A stretch of 64,000 bases of DNA from Phenylobacterium sp. (GTDB lineage: Bacteria; Pseudomonadota; Alphaproteobacteria; Caulobacterales; Caulobacteraceae), in NCBI RefSeq assembly GCF_030680185.1, contig NZ_JAUXVZ010000029.1:1-64000 (forward strand), given 5' to 3'. The notes below the pieces were generated by a model. That model was not told the origin of the DNA. It worked only from the letters and a program-made list of their open reading frames with translations, and did no database searches. Below are positions 8,890 through 17,402 of this stretch, one piece after another. The translations under genes were made by a program, and so were the position numbers. Numbering within the stretch: the first letter of the stretch is position 1; each line of letters begins with the position of its first letter.

Positions 8890-10002
8890 ATGCGGGCTTG
8901 GGGTGTGAAGACGGGGCTGGCTGTCGCCAGCGTGGCGGCCTTGCTGGGCCTTGGCGCCTGCGGCCAGGGCGAGAGCGCCAACGAGACGGTGCGGATTTAC
9001 AACTGGTCGGACTATATCGACCCCCAGTTGCTGGAGGCTTTCACCAGCGATACGGGCCTTGAGGTCGTCTACGACACCTTCGATTCCAACGAGGTGCTGG
9101 AGACCAAGATGCTCCAGGGCGGCACCGGCTATGACGTGGTCACGCCGTCCAACCACAACATCCCGCGCTATATCGAGGCCGGCGCCCTCGCCGAGCTCGA
9201 CAAGGCCAAGCTGACCAATATCGGCAATCTCTCGCCGCGCATCATGGCCTATATGGAGCCCTTCGATCCGGGCGGTCGCTACACCGTGCCCTACATGTGG
9301 GGCACCATCGGCATCGGCTTCAATCCGCAGAAGGTGGCCGAGCGCCTGCCGGGCGTGACCATCGATTCCTGGGACGTGCTGTTCAAGCCGGAGAACATGG
9401 CCAAGCTGGCCGACTGCGGCGTCCACTTCCTGGACGCCTCAGAAGACATGTACGCCGTGGCCCTGAACTATCTGGGGAAGGATCCCAACTCGACCACCGT
9501 GGCCGACTATGAGGCCGCCACAGAGATGCTGATGGCCGTGCGCCCGCATGTGCGCAAGTTCCACTCCTCGGAGTACGTCAACGGCCTGGCCAATGGGGAT
9601 ATCTGCGTGGCCATCGGCTATTCGGGCGACATCTTCCAGGCCGCCGACCGGGCCGAGGAGGCCGGCGCCGGCGTCGAGGTGGACTATGTGATCCCCACCG
9701 AAGGCAGTCAGGTCTGGTTCGACGTCTTCGCCATCCCCGTGGACGCGCCCAATCCAGACGCGGCCTACGCCTTCCTGGACTTCATGCTGCGGCCCGACGT
9801 GATCGCCACGGCGTCCAACTACACCGCCTACGCCAACGCCAATGAACCGGCGACGGCCCTCGTAGACGCCGAGGTGCGTGACGATCCGCGCATCTATCCC
9901 AGCGAAGAGGTGATGAGCCGCCTGTTCGTCACCACGTCCAAGGGTCAGGACCTGGTTCGCGAGGTGAACCGGCTCTGGACCCGGGTCCAGACGGGCCAGT
10001 GA
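8890..10002 (+). CDS. Polyamine ABC transporter, periplasmic substrate-binding lipoprotein (PotF-like)
   Basis: A 370-residue extracellular solute-binding protein of the PotD/PotF type, expected to capture putrescine or spermidine. The N-terminus is a lipoprotein signal with lipobox LGAC and Cys24. The mature part starts with the family signature VRIYNWSDYIDPQLLEAF, followed by TGYDVVTPSNHNIPRYIEAG. It is the first gene of a four-gene transporter operon, 34 bases ahead of the ATPase gene. The GAGATCGAG just before the ATG at 8890 serves as the ribosome binding site. Which polyamine it binds cannot be decided by eye. Confidence 0.92.
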   Translation: MRAWGVKTGLAVASVAALLGLGACGQGESANETVRIYNWSDYIDPQLLEAFTSDTGLEVVYDTFDSNEVLETKMLQGGTGYDVVTPSNHNIPRYIEAGALAELDKAKLTNIGNLSPRIMAYMEPFDPGGRYTVPYMWGTIGIGFNPQKVAERLPGVTIDSWDVLFKPENMAKLADCGVHFLDASEDMYAVALNYLGKDPNSTTVADYEAATEMLMAVRPHVRKFHSSEYVNGLANGDICVAIGYSGDIFQAADRAEEAGAGVEVDYVIPTEGSQVWFDVFAIPVDAPNPDAAYAFLDFMLRPDVIATASNYTAYANANEPATALVDAEVRDDPRIYPSEEVMSRLFVTTSKGQDLVREVNRLWTRVQTGQ

Positions 10003-10036
10003 CCCGCCGCGCCGCATCCCCGGAGCTCGACCTTTC

Positions 10037-11194
10037 GTGAACGCCAAGCCGCGTTTGAACATCGGCGCGGTGCGCTCGAGCTTCGCCCCCTGGGCCGACG
10101 CCTCGGCCAAGCCGCTGGTGCGGTTCGAGGCCGTGACCAAGCGGTTCGGGGGCGAGACCGCCGTCGATGCGGTGTCGCTGGACATCTATGAGGGCGAGTT
10201 CTTCGCCCTGCTGGGTCCCTCCGGCTGCGGCAAGACCACCCTGATGCGGATGCTGGCCGGCTTCGAGACCCCGGACGCAGGGCGCATCACCCTGGCCGGG
10301 CAGGACCTGGCGGGCCAGCCGCCGCATCTGCGGCCGGTGAACATGATGTTCCAGTCCTACGCGCTCTTCCCTCACCTGAGCGTCGCCCAGAACATCGCCT
10401 TTGGCCTGCGCCAGCAGAAGAAGCCCAAGGACGAGGTCGCCGCCCGGGTGGATGAGATGCTGGCCCTGGTGCGCCTGGAGGGCCTGGCCCACCGGAAGCC
10501 CCACCAGCTCTCCGGCGGTCAGAGGCAGCGGGTGGCGCTGGCCCGCGCCATCGCGCCCAAGCCCAAGATGCTGCTGCTGGACGAGCCCCTGGGCGCCCTG
10601 GACCGCAAGCTGCGCGAAGAGACTCAGTTCGAACTCATGGCCCTGCAGCAGCGGCTGGGCATGACCTTCCTGATCGTCACCCACGACCAGGAGGAGGCGA
10701 TGATCACCGCCGACCGGATCGCCGTGATGCGGGCCGGCCAGTTGGCGCAGATCGGTCGTCCGGCCGAGGTCTATGAGGCGCCCAATTCCCGCTATGTCGC
10801 CGACTTCATCGGCGACGTGAACCTGTTCGAAGCCCGGGTGACGGAGGACGGCGGCGACATTATCCGCCTGATGAGCCCCGAAGCGCCGGACGGCCTGGAA
10901 GCCATCGAGGACGACGAGGTCCCGGTGGGCTCCACCGCCTGGCTGGCGGTGCGGCCGGAGAAGATGCGGGTGCATCTCGATCCGCCCCCGCCCGGCCCCA
11001 ACCGGCTGGAAGGCCAGGTGGCCGACATCGGCTATCTGGGGGACTGGACCACCTATCTGGTGGAGCTGCCCGGCGGACGCACCATCCGGGCGGCGCGCGC
11101 CAACGCCAGCCGCGTGGTCGAGCGCCCCGTGGACTGGGATGACAAGGTCTGGCTGACCTTTGCGCCGGATTCCGCCGTGGTCCTGACCCGATGA
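10037..11194 (+). CDS. potG: Polyamine ABC transporter, ATP-binding subunit (PotA/PotG-like)
   Basis: A 385-residue ATPase that energises polyamine uptake. Walker A is GPSGCGKTT, the Q-loop lies in [14 protein letters not shown], the signature is [14 protein letters not shown], Walker B is MLLLDEPLG, and the switch His is in [10 protein letters not shown]. The C-terminal part (about residues 285-385) is a TOBE-type regulatory domain typical of PotA/PotG. The start is a GTG at 10037. The gene overlaps the first permease gene by 4 bases. Confidence 0.93.
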   Translation: MNAKPRLNIGAVRSSFAPWADASAKPLVRFEAVTKRFGGETAVDAVSLDIYEGEFFALLGPSGCGKTTLMRMLAGFETPDAGRITLAGQDLAGQPPHLRPVNMMFQSYALFPHLSVAQNIAFGLRQQKKPKDEVAARVDEMLALVRLEGLAHRKPHQLSGGQRQRVALARAIAPKPKMLLLDEPLGALDRKLREETQFELMALQQRLGMTFLIVTHDQEEAMITADRIAVMRAGQLAQIGRPAEVYEAPNSRYVADFIGDVNLFEARVTEDGGDIIRLMSPEAPDGLEAIEDDEVPVGSTAWLAVRPEKMRVHLDPPPPGPNRLEGQVADIGYLGDWTTYLVELPGGRTIRAARANASRVVERPVDWDDKVWLTFAPDSAVVLTR

Positions 11195-12141
11195 GCGTGA
11201 CGGGCGCCCCGCGCCCACGTCGTCCCTGGAAACGGCTGGGGCGCCCTCGGCTAAGCCCGAGCTGGGAAGCCCGGGCGGCCTTCCTCCCCTATCTATGGCT
11301 GGGGCTGTTCTTCCTCGCGCCCTTCCTGCTGGTGGCGAAGCTGTCCCTGTCGGACGTGGTCCTGGCCATTCCGCCCTACGCCCCCAAGCTGGACTGGAGC
11401 GCCGGATTGGGCGGCGTCGTGGCCTTCGTCCGCGCCCTGGACTTCGAAGCCTATGCCCGCATGGGCCAGGACGGGCTCTATCTGGCGGCCTATCTCTCCA
11501 GCCTGAAGTTCGCCGCGGTGGCGACTCTGATCCTGCTGCTGACCGGCTACCCGCTCGCCTATGGCATGGCCCGGTGCCGGCCCAGCGTGCGCCAGGCCCT
11601 GCTGATGGCGGTGATCCTGCCCTTCTGGACCAGCTTCCTGATCCGAGTCTATGCCTGGATCGCCATCCTCAAGCCCGCCGGCCTGCTGAACATGGCGCTG
11701 GCCCAGGTCGGCCTGCCGGCGGTGGACATCCTCAACACCGACACGGCGGTCTATATCGGCCTGGTCTACGCCTACCTGCCTTTCATGGTCCTGCCGCTCT
11801 ATGCGGTGCTGGAGCGGCAGGATGACAGCCTGCTGGAGGCCTCAGCCGACCTGGGCTGCACGCCCTTCCAGACCTTCTGGCGGGTGACCTTCCCCCTGTC
11901 CCTGCCCGGCGTCGCGGCCGGCGCCCTGCTCTGCTTCATCCCCATGGTCGGCGAGTTCGTGATCCCCGACCTGCTGGGCGGCTCGGGCACCCTGATGCTG
12001 GGCAAGACCATCTGGACGGAGTTCTTCTCCAACCGCGACTGGCCGGCCGCCAGCGCCGTGGCCATCGTGCTGCTGGCCACCCTGGTGATCCCGATCGTGC
12101 TGTTCCAGCGCCAGCAGACCAAGATGATGGAGCAGCGCTGA
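11191..12141 (+). CDS. potH: Polyamine ABC transporter permease (PotB/PotH-like)
   Basis: A 316-residue inner-membrane permease with about six helices. The EAA loop that docks on the ATPase is LLEASADLGCTPFQTFWRVT followed by FPLSLPGV. The segment LPFWTSFLIRVYAWIAIL is characteristic of PotB/PotH. The start ATG overlaps the end of the ATPase gene (ATGA), and the TGA stop shares its A with the next gene's ATG, so translation of the three genes is tightly coupled. Confidence 0.93.
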   Translation: MSVTGAPRPRRPWKRLGRPRLSPSWEARAAFLPYLWLGLFFLAPFLLVAKLSLSDVVLAIPPYAPKLDWSAGLGGVVAFVRALDFEAYARMGQDGLYLAAYLSSLKFAAVATLILLLTGYPLAYGMARCRPSVRQALLMAVILPFWTSFLIRVYAWIAILKPAGLLNMALAQVGLPAVDILNTDTAVYIGLVYAYLPFMVLPLYAVLERQDDSLLEASADLGCTPFQTFWRVTFPLSLPGVAAGALLCFIPMVGEFVIPDLLGGSGTLMLGKTIWTEFFSNRDWPAASAVAIVLLATLVIPIVLFQRQQTKMMEQR

Positions 12142-12932
12142 TGCGGCGGGGACCCAGCGCCTTCAACATCGCCGCCATCACGCTCGGCATGGGATTCCTC
12201 TACCTGCCCATCCTCCTGCTGGTGATCTATTCGTTCAACGCCAGCCGGCTGGTGACCGTCTGGGGCGGCTTCTCCACCCGCTGGTACGCCAGCCTCTTCC
12301 AGAACGAGCAGCTCCTGGCGGCGGCCTGGGTCACCCTGCGGGTGGCCTTCGTCTCGGCCACCCTGGCGACCGTCCTTGGCGCGCTGGCCGCCCTCGGCCT
12401 GGTGCGGGCCGGCCGGTTCCGGGGCCGCACCCTGTTCTCCAGCATGACCTATGCGCCCCTGGTCATGCCCGAGGTGATCCTGGGCCTGTCGCTGCTGCTG
12501 CTGTTCGTCTCGGTCGGCCTGCCGCGGGGCTTCTGGACGGTGACCATCGCCCACACCACGCTGACCCTCTGCTACGCCACCGTGGTGGTGCAGGCGCGCC
12601 TGGTCTCTTTCGACGAGGCCCTGGAAGAGGCCGCGCGGGACCTGGGCGCCCCGCCGTGGAAGGCCTTCGTCCTGGTGACCCTGCCCAATATCGCGCCAGC
12701 CGTGGCGGCGGCCTGGATGCTGGCCTTCACCCTGTCCCTGGACGACCTGGTCATCGCCAGCTTCACCTCAGGACCCGGCGCCACCACCCTGCCGATCCGC
12801 ATCTACAGCGCCGTGCGCCTGGGCGTCAGTCCGGAGATCAACGCCATCTCGACCCTGCTGATCGGCCTGGTGGCCACCGGCGTCATCGCCGTCTATCTGC
12901 TGAACATGCGCAGGCGGACGCCCGGGGCCTGA
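12141..12932 (+). CDS. potI: Polyamine ABC transporter permease (PotC/PotI-like)
   Basis: A 263-residue permease, second half of the membrane channel. It has six predicted helices, the typical N-terminal motif LLVIYSFNASRLVTVWGGFS with the W-x-Y region, and the EAA loop ALEEAARDLGAPPWKAFVLV followed by TLPNIAPAV. LDDLVIASFTSGPGATTLPI near the C-terminus is a PotC/PotI signature. It completes a full binding-protein, ATPase and two-permease set. Confidence 0.93.
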   Translation: MRRGPSAFNIAAITLGMGFLYLPILLLVIYSFNASRLVTVWGGFSTRWYASLFQNEQLLAAAWVTLRVAFVSATLATVLGALAALGLVRAGRFRGRTLFSSMTYAPLVMPEVILGLSLLLLFVSVGLPRGFWTVTIAHTTLTLCYATVVVQARLVSFDEALEEAARDLGAPPWKAFVLVTLPNIAPAVAAAWMLAFTLSLDDLVIASFTSGPGATTLPIRIYSAVRLGVSPEINAISTLLIGLVATGVIAVYLLNMRRRTPGA

Positions 12933-12988
12933 TGTGTCATAGGTGGGGTGGCCCTGGAATCGGGGGGCCTTCACGCCGCGATGACCCC

Positions 12989-13165
12989 ATGAAGCCGCCG
13001 CCCAAACGACTGTCCGATCTGAAGCCGGCGGCCCCGCCCATGGAGGTCTATGCGCCGCCCAAACCACGGGTGTCGCGCCAGAAGCCCGGCAAGGTGCTCA
13101 GCGCCGCCGAGCGGGCCGCCTTCCTGGCCGCCCGTCCAGACCTCGACGCCGGATCCAAGACATGA
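12989..13165 (+). CDS. Small Pro/Lys-rich hypothetical protein (58 aa)
   Basis: A 58-residue basic, proline-rich protein starting MKPPPKRLSDL and ending in a short helix LSAAERAAFLAARPDL. I do not recognise it. The start ATG at 12989 fits the end of a spacer after potI, and the stop overlaps the next small gene by 4 bases (ATGA), which supports both being real and cotranslated. No membrane segment or signal peptide. Confidence 0.5.
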   Translation: MKPPPKRLSDLKPAAPPMEVYAPPKPRVSRQKPGKVLSAAERAAFLAARPDLDAGSKT

Positions 13166-13356
13166 ACGACACGCCTGCAGACGATGGTCCCCCAGAAGGC
13201 GGTCCCGAGGACGAGACCCCAATTCAGCGGGCCCTGCGCCTGAAGAAGGCCGCCCTCGATGCCAAGCCCAAGCCGCCCCGCGGCGGGCGGTTCCAGCGCG
13301 AGCAGGCGGCCGCCCACCAGTCCTCGTCCAAGTCCAAGCCCTGGATGGGCCGTTAG
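13162..13356 (+). CDS. Small charged hypothetical protein (64 aa)
   Basis: A 64-residue hydrophilic protein with an acidic N-terminus (DDGPPEGGPEDETP), a short amphipathic helix (IQRALRLKKAALDAK) and a C-terminal Lys/Ser tail ending KPWMGR. It looks like a conserved small alphaproteobacterial protein, but I cannot name it. It overlaps the preceding small gene by 4 bases, so the pair is likely cotranslated behind the polyamine operon. The function is unknown. Confidence 0.55.
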   Translation: MNDTPADDGPPEGGPEDETPIQRALRLKKAALDAKPKPPRGGRFQREQAAAHQSSSKSKPWMGR

Positions 13357-13469
13357 GTCACGTACAGGGTCACGGCCGCGCCTGCCGCGGCGCCGAGCAG
13401 CGCCTCAGGGGGCCGCCGTCCGCCAGGTGGGCAAGCGGCGCACCCTGCGGCCCGCAGCCTCTGTATCCC

Positions 13470-14879
13470 TCATAGCGGCGCCACCCGGTCGAACCAGGGC
13501 CTGGCCTGCTCCAACTGGCCGGCCAGTCGGAAGAGCCGCGCCTCCTCCCCCATGGGCGCGACGAACTGCAGGCCGATGGGCAGGCCCTCGTCGCTCCAGG
13601 CCAACGGCACGCTCATGGCCGGCTGGCCGGTATTGTTGAAGGCCTGGGTGTTGCTCATGAACGAGAAGAGCCGCCGGGCGTACTGGCTGAGGTCCTCGGT
13701 CAGCCAGCTCACGGGCGGCGGGGGCCGACCGGTGGTGGACAAGAGCAGGATGTCGTAGTCGGCGAACAACCCGGCCACGGCCCGGCCGAAGGCATGCACC
13801 GCGGCCACAGCCTGGACGTATTGCGGCGCAGACAGCTCGCGCCCACGGCGGTAGCTCATCCAGGTGGTGAACTCGACCTCGTCCTCGCCGATGGGCCGGC
13901 CGCGCCGCTCGGCCTCGGCGTCCAGGGTCGCCGCGACGCTGGCGGCGATGATCACGCCCGCGGCCTGCGAGAGGGCGGCCAGATCGCCCGGCAGGCTCGC
14001 CTCTTCCACCCGATGCCCCAGGCTCTCGCAGAGGCGGGCGGCGTCGCGCACGGCCTCGGCGCACTCAGGATCGAGCTCGGGGCTGGCGAGGGACGCCGTG
14101 GTGAAGGCGATGCGCAGCTTGCCGGGGTCGCGGCCGACCTCCTGGGCGAAGGGCCGCCCCGGCGGAGCCAGGAAATAGGGATCGCCCGCCTGCGGCTGGC
14201 AGACCACATCCAGCAGGGCGGCGCTGTCGCGAACCGAGCGGGTGAGCGCATGCTGCATGGAGGCCCCCGCCCACCCCTCTCCGGCCGGCGCGAAGGAGAC
14301 GCGGCCCCGCGACGGCTTCAGGCCGAACAGGCCGCAGGACGCCGCCGGCACGCGGATGGAGCCGCCGCCGTCGCTGGCGTGGGCGCCGGGCGTGATCCCG
14401 GCCGCCACCGCCGCCGAGGCTCCGCCAGAGGAACCGCCCGGCGTGTGGTCCAGATTCCAGGGATTGCGGCTGGGACCAAAGAGCGCGGGCTCCGTCACCG
14501 GCGCCAGGCCGAATTCCGGCGTGTTGGTCTTGCCGAAGATCACCAGGCCCGCCTGGCGGTAGGCCGCGACGATGGCGCTGTCGGCCTCGGCGCGGACATC
14601 CTTGAAGGCGCGCGAGCCACTGGTGGTGACGGTTCCGGCCAGCTGAGCGCCCAGGTCCTTCAGCAGAAAGGGCACGCCCGCGAAAGGGCCCTGGGGCTCC
14701 CGAGCTATCTCGGCGCGGGCGAAGTCGGCCAGGTCCTGGGTGATGGCGTTGATCTGCGGATTGACCGCGTCCGCCCGGGCCAGGGCCGTCTCCAGCAGCT
14801 CGCCCGCCGACACGTCCCGGCGGGCCACAAGCTCGGCCAGGGCGGTCATGTCGTGGCGGCGATAGTCCTCGAACTTCAT
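13470..14879 (-). CDS. Amidase (amidase signature family)
   Basis: A 469-residue amide hydrolase. The Ser-cisSer-Lys triad is visible as Lys74 (PFLLKDLGA), Ser150 (TPGGSSGGAS) and the nucleophile Ser174 (SDGGGSIRVPAASCG); the 24-residue spacing between the two serines matches the family. It lacks the C-terminal features of GatA and has no gatB/gatC neighbours, so a catabolic amidase (for example acting on aliphatic, aromatic or 6-aminohexanoate-type amides) is more likely than tRNA amidation. The gene stands alone on the minus strand. Substrate unknown. Confidence 0.88.
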   Translation of the reverse strand: MKFEDYRRHDMTALAELVARRDVSAGELLETALARADAVNPQINAITQDLADFARAEIAREPQGPFAGVPFLLKDLGAQLAGTVTTSGSRAFKDVRAEADSAIVAAYRQAGLVIFGKTNTPEFGLAPVTEPALFGPSRNPWNLDHTPGGSSGGASAAVAAGITPGAHASDGGGSIRVPAASCGLFGLKPSRGRVSFAPAGEGWAGASMQHALTRSVRDSAALLDVVCQPQAGDPYFLAPPGRPFAQEVGRDPGKLRIAFTTASLASPELDPECAEAVRDAARLCESLGHRVEEASLPGDLAALSQAAGVIIAASVAATLDAEAERRGRPIGEDEVEFTTWMSYRRGRELSAPQYVQAVAAVHAFGRAVAGLFADYDILLLSTTGRPPPPVSWLTEDLSQYARRLFSFMSNTQAFNNTGQPAMSVPLAWSDEGLPIGLQFVAPMGEEARLFRLAGQLEQARPWFDRVAPL

Positions 14880-15035
14880 GGCGCGTCTCCCAAGCGCTTT
14901 TCCCTGTTTTGACCAGGGGAGCCGATCCCGCGCGGGAAAGCCAGGGCGGTTGTCGAGGCTTTCACGCCGCGCCCTTTGCGAAAGCGCCGCATCGGCCGAC
15001 TATCGCTGGGCAGACAAGACCAGGGACGACGACCC

Positions 15036-15779
15036 ATGCGCCAGGACATCAGCATTCCGACCAAGGACGGCGCCATGCGCGCCTTCGCCTTTATGCCCGA
15101 CGCCGGCGAAGGCCCCTGGCCCGGCGTGATCTTCTACATGGACGCGCCCGCCATCCGCCCGGCCCTGTTCGACATGGGCGAGCGACTGGCCGGCCACGGC
15201 TATGTGGTGGTGATGCCCGACCTCTACTGGCGCGCTGGCGCCTACGAGCCCATCGACATGGCCACGATCCGCAACGACGAGGCGCGGCGCGAGGCCTTTG
15301 GCCGTCTGCGCGCCTCCACCAACCCCCAGGCCCAGATGGTCGACACCGAGGGCGCCCTGGCCTGGCTCGACCAGGAGCCGCGGGCCAAGGCCGACAAGGT
15401 GGGGCTGACCGGCTACTGCATGGGCGGCGGGATCGCCCTGCGGGCCGCGGCGCACTTCCCCGACCGTATTGCGGCGGCCGCCAGCTTCCACGGGGGCAAT
15501 CTGGCCACCGAGGAGCCCGACAGCCCGCACAGGCTGGCCGACCAGATCAAGGCTCGCGTCCTGGTGGCCGGCGCCGACGAGGACCGCAGCTTCCCGCCCG
15601 AGCAGAAGGCCCGGCTGGAGGCGGCGCTGCAGGCGGCCGGCGTCGAGGCCGAGGTGGTCATCTATCCCGGCGCGCGCCACGGCTATGCGCCCACCGACAT
15701 GGCCGCCTATGACCGCGAGGCCTCCGAGCGGCACTGGCGCGAGATGTTCGAACTGTTTGACGCCACCCTGAAGGGCTGA
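15036..15779 (+). CDS. Dienelactone hydrolase family protein
   Basis: A 247-residue alpha/beta hydrolase. The nucleophile elbow GYCMGGG places Cys128 as the catalytic residue, as in carboxymethylenebutenolidase; the acid is in GADEDRSF and the His in ARHGYAP. MDAPAIRPALFDMGERLA near the N-terminus is typical of this subgroup. I place the start at 15036 (MRQDISIPTKDG) rather than at 14976, because the extra 20 residues are basic and unlike family members. A related enzyme lies at 47919-48647. The natural substrate is unknown. Confidence 0.88.
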   Translation: MRQDISIPTKDGAMRAFAFMPDAGEGPWPGVIFYMDAPAIRPALFDMGERLAGHGYVVVMPDLYWRAGAYEPIDMATIRNDEARREAFGRLRASTNPQAQMVDTEGALAWLDQEPRAKADKVGLTGYCMGGGIALRAAAHFPDRIAAAASFHGGNLATEEPDSPHRLADQIKARVLVAGADEDRSFPPEQKARLEAALQAAGVEAEVVIYPGARHGYAPTDMAAYDREASERHWREMFELFDATLKG

Positions 15780-15785
15780 GGCCGA

Positions 15786-16937
15786 TCAGCGGCTGCGGCC
15801 CCGCGCGCTGACGGGCCAGATGTCGGCCAGGGTGTCGCCGGCGACCACGTGATAGCTGTCATAGAGGTTCACGGTCGGGTCGCAGTGGGGCACGGCCAGG
15901 GTGACCAGGGCGGCGATCTGCAGGGCTTCGCCGATGTCCTTGGCGATCACCGCCCCGTGCTCGTCCCCCATGAAGGCGAACCGCGCGCCCTCAGGCGCGC
16001 CGGCCAGGACCTGGGGCGGGGCGGCGTCGGTGGAGAAGGCCTTGAAGCCTGCATCCACCGTCACCAGCATCGGGCTGTTGGCGCTGACCACCCGGGCGTC
16101 CACGAACAGGCTGCGCTCATAGGGCGACGGCCCCTCGGCCGTCAGCGCGCAGGCGGCGTACTGATCGTCCATGAAGACATAGGAGCCCACCTGCCACTCG
16201 GTGAAGACGCCGAGCTCCAGGTCGATCCGGTGGGTTCCGGTGCCCCCGCCCGTCACAACCGGGGGCGCAAGGCCCGCAGCCGCCAGCGCCGCGATGGTGG
16301 CCCGCAGCGCCTCGGTCTCGGCGACGATGGCGGTGCGGCGCTCGTCATAGGCCTCGATATGCTGCTCGCGGCCGCAGTACTTTTGCACGCCCTCATAGGT
16401 CAGGCCCGGCGCCTGCGCGATCTGGCGCGCCAGGGCGACAGCAGCCTCGTCGGAGGCCACGCCCGTGCGGCGGAGGCCCGGATCGATGTCGACGAACACG
16501 CCGAGCGGGCGGTCGACCGAGGCGGCGGCGGCCAGGGCGGCGACATTGGCCGGATGGTCAGCCACTACCGACAGGCGCTCGGTCCGGGCGTTGAGCGCCA
16601 TCAGGCGGGCGATGGCCGGCGCGGAGACCACCGGCGAGGTGATGTGCAGGCCCTCGATCCCGCCCTCGGCCAGAACCTCCGCCTCGCCGAGCTTGGCGCA
16701 GCAAAGGCCGACGGCGCCGGCGGCCACCTGCCGCCGGGCGATATCAACGCTCTTGTGGGTCTTGGCGTGAGGCCGCAGGCGCACCCCGGCCTGGGCCGCC
16801 AGGTCGGCCATGGCGGCGATGTTGCGGTCCAGGGCTTCGACATCCAGCACCAGCACCGGGGTGTTGAGCGCCCGGCGGGAGCCCTGCTGGCCGATCAGGT
16901 GGCCGTGCAGGCGGCGGTCGTCGGAAAGAGCGGTCAT
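15786..16937 (-). CDS. DSD1 family PLP-dependent enzyme (D-threonine aldolase / D-serine dehydratase-like)
   Basis: A 383-residue fold-type III PLP enzyme. The N-terminal alanine-racemase-like barrel holds the Schiff-base lysine in VRLRPHAKTHK (Lys59). The C-terminal domain ends with VNLYDSYHVV and contains the metal-binding His/Cys pair expected in AVPHCDPTVN. Members cleave D-3-hydroxyamino acids or dehydrate D-serine. The start at 16937 is preferred to 17033 because GGAG stands a few bases before this ATG and the extra N-terminus has no family resemblance. It converges with the preceding dienelactone hydrolase gene, 6 bases apart. Confidence 0.87.
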   Translation of the reverse strand: MTALSDDRRLHGHLIGQQGSRRALNTPVLVLDVEALDRNIAAMADLAAQAGVRLRPHAKTHKSVDIARRQVAAGAVGLCCAKLGEAEVLAEGGIEGLHITSPVVSAPAIARLMALNARTERLSVVADHPANVAALAAAASVDRPLGVFVDIDPGLRRTGVASDEAAVALARQIAQAPGLTYEGVQKYCGREQHIEAYDERRTAIVAETEALRATIAALAAAGLAPPVVTGGGTGTHRIDLELGVFTEWQVGSYVFMDDQYAACALTAEGPSPYERSLFVDARVVSANSPMLVTVDAGFKAFSTDAAPPQVLAGAPEGARFAFMGDEHGAVIAKDIGEALQIAALVTLAVPHCDPTVNLYDSYHVVAGDTLADIWPVSARGRSR

Positions 16938-17255
16938 GAAAGCTCCGGCTTGGCTGAAGCGGTCAGCCCGTGGGGTGAGCGGCGGCTTGCCAGGACGCCG
17001 ACGCCCCTTCCCCATTTCCCTGCAGGTGATCAAAGACCAAGGGCGCTGGCAATGGGCGGCCAGGGGGCGCCGGGCTCAATTGGCCGCAGGGTTTGGGCCG
17101 GCCGATCAGGTATTCGGCCTTGGCGCCGGTGCGACGACGTGGCATCCGTCGCCACAACAAACGTCTTGCGGCTACGTCCAGTGTCCCATGCGTGCTCCCC
17201 AAGGGAGCGGAACAGGATGAGGCTGCACGATGATCTCTTTGATATTCCAAGGTTC
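16938..17255. other. 318-base intergenic region between DSD1 enzyme and tRNA-Thr
   Basis: It must carry the divergent promoters for the DSD1-family gene (minus) and tRNA-Thr (plus). No convincing gene is visible; the open frames crossing it run into the tRNA. A short inverted repeat, GCTCCC-CAA-GGGAGC, lies near 17192-17206. I cannot assign -35/-10 elements with confidence. Confidence 0.5.
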
Positions 17256-17331
17256 GCCGGTTTAGCTCAGCTGGTAGAGCAGCGGTTTTGTAAACCGAAG
17301 GTCGCGGGTTCGAGTCCTGCAACCGGCACCA
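17256..17331 (+). tRNA. tRNA-Thr (anticodon TGT)
   Basis: A 76-base tRNA beginning GCCGGTTTAGCTCAGCTGG, with anticodon loop TTTTGTAAA (TGT) and T-arm GGTTCGAGTCC, ending in an encoded CCA at 17329-17331. It reads threonine ACA codons. It stands alone, 71 bases ahead of the helicase gene. Confidence 0.97.
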
Positions 17332-17402
17332 CCTTCTCAGGCGATATCAGATCAAAAGGCGCGCGCCGACCGGCGTGAGCCGCCACCGGAAAGAGGATTC
17401 CG

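Noticed and set aside
13405..13473. Tiny 22-residue frame on the minus strand after the amidase
   Set aside because: It overlaps the amidase stop by a few bases, but its sequence is Arg-rich with no conserved feature and no ribosome site of its own beyond the amidase frame.
15849..17378. 509-residue plus-strand frame opposite the DSD1-family gene
   Set aside because: It is antisense to an enzyme with clear PLP motifs and runs through tRNA-Thr.
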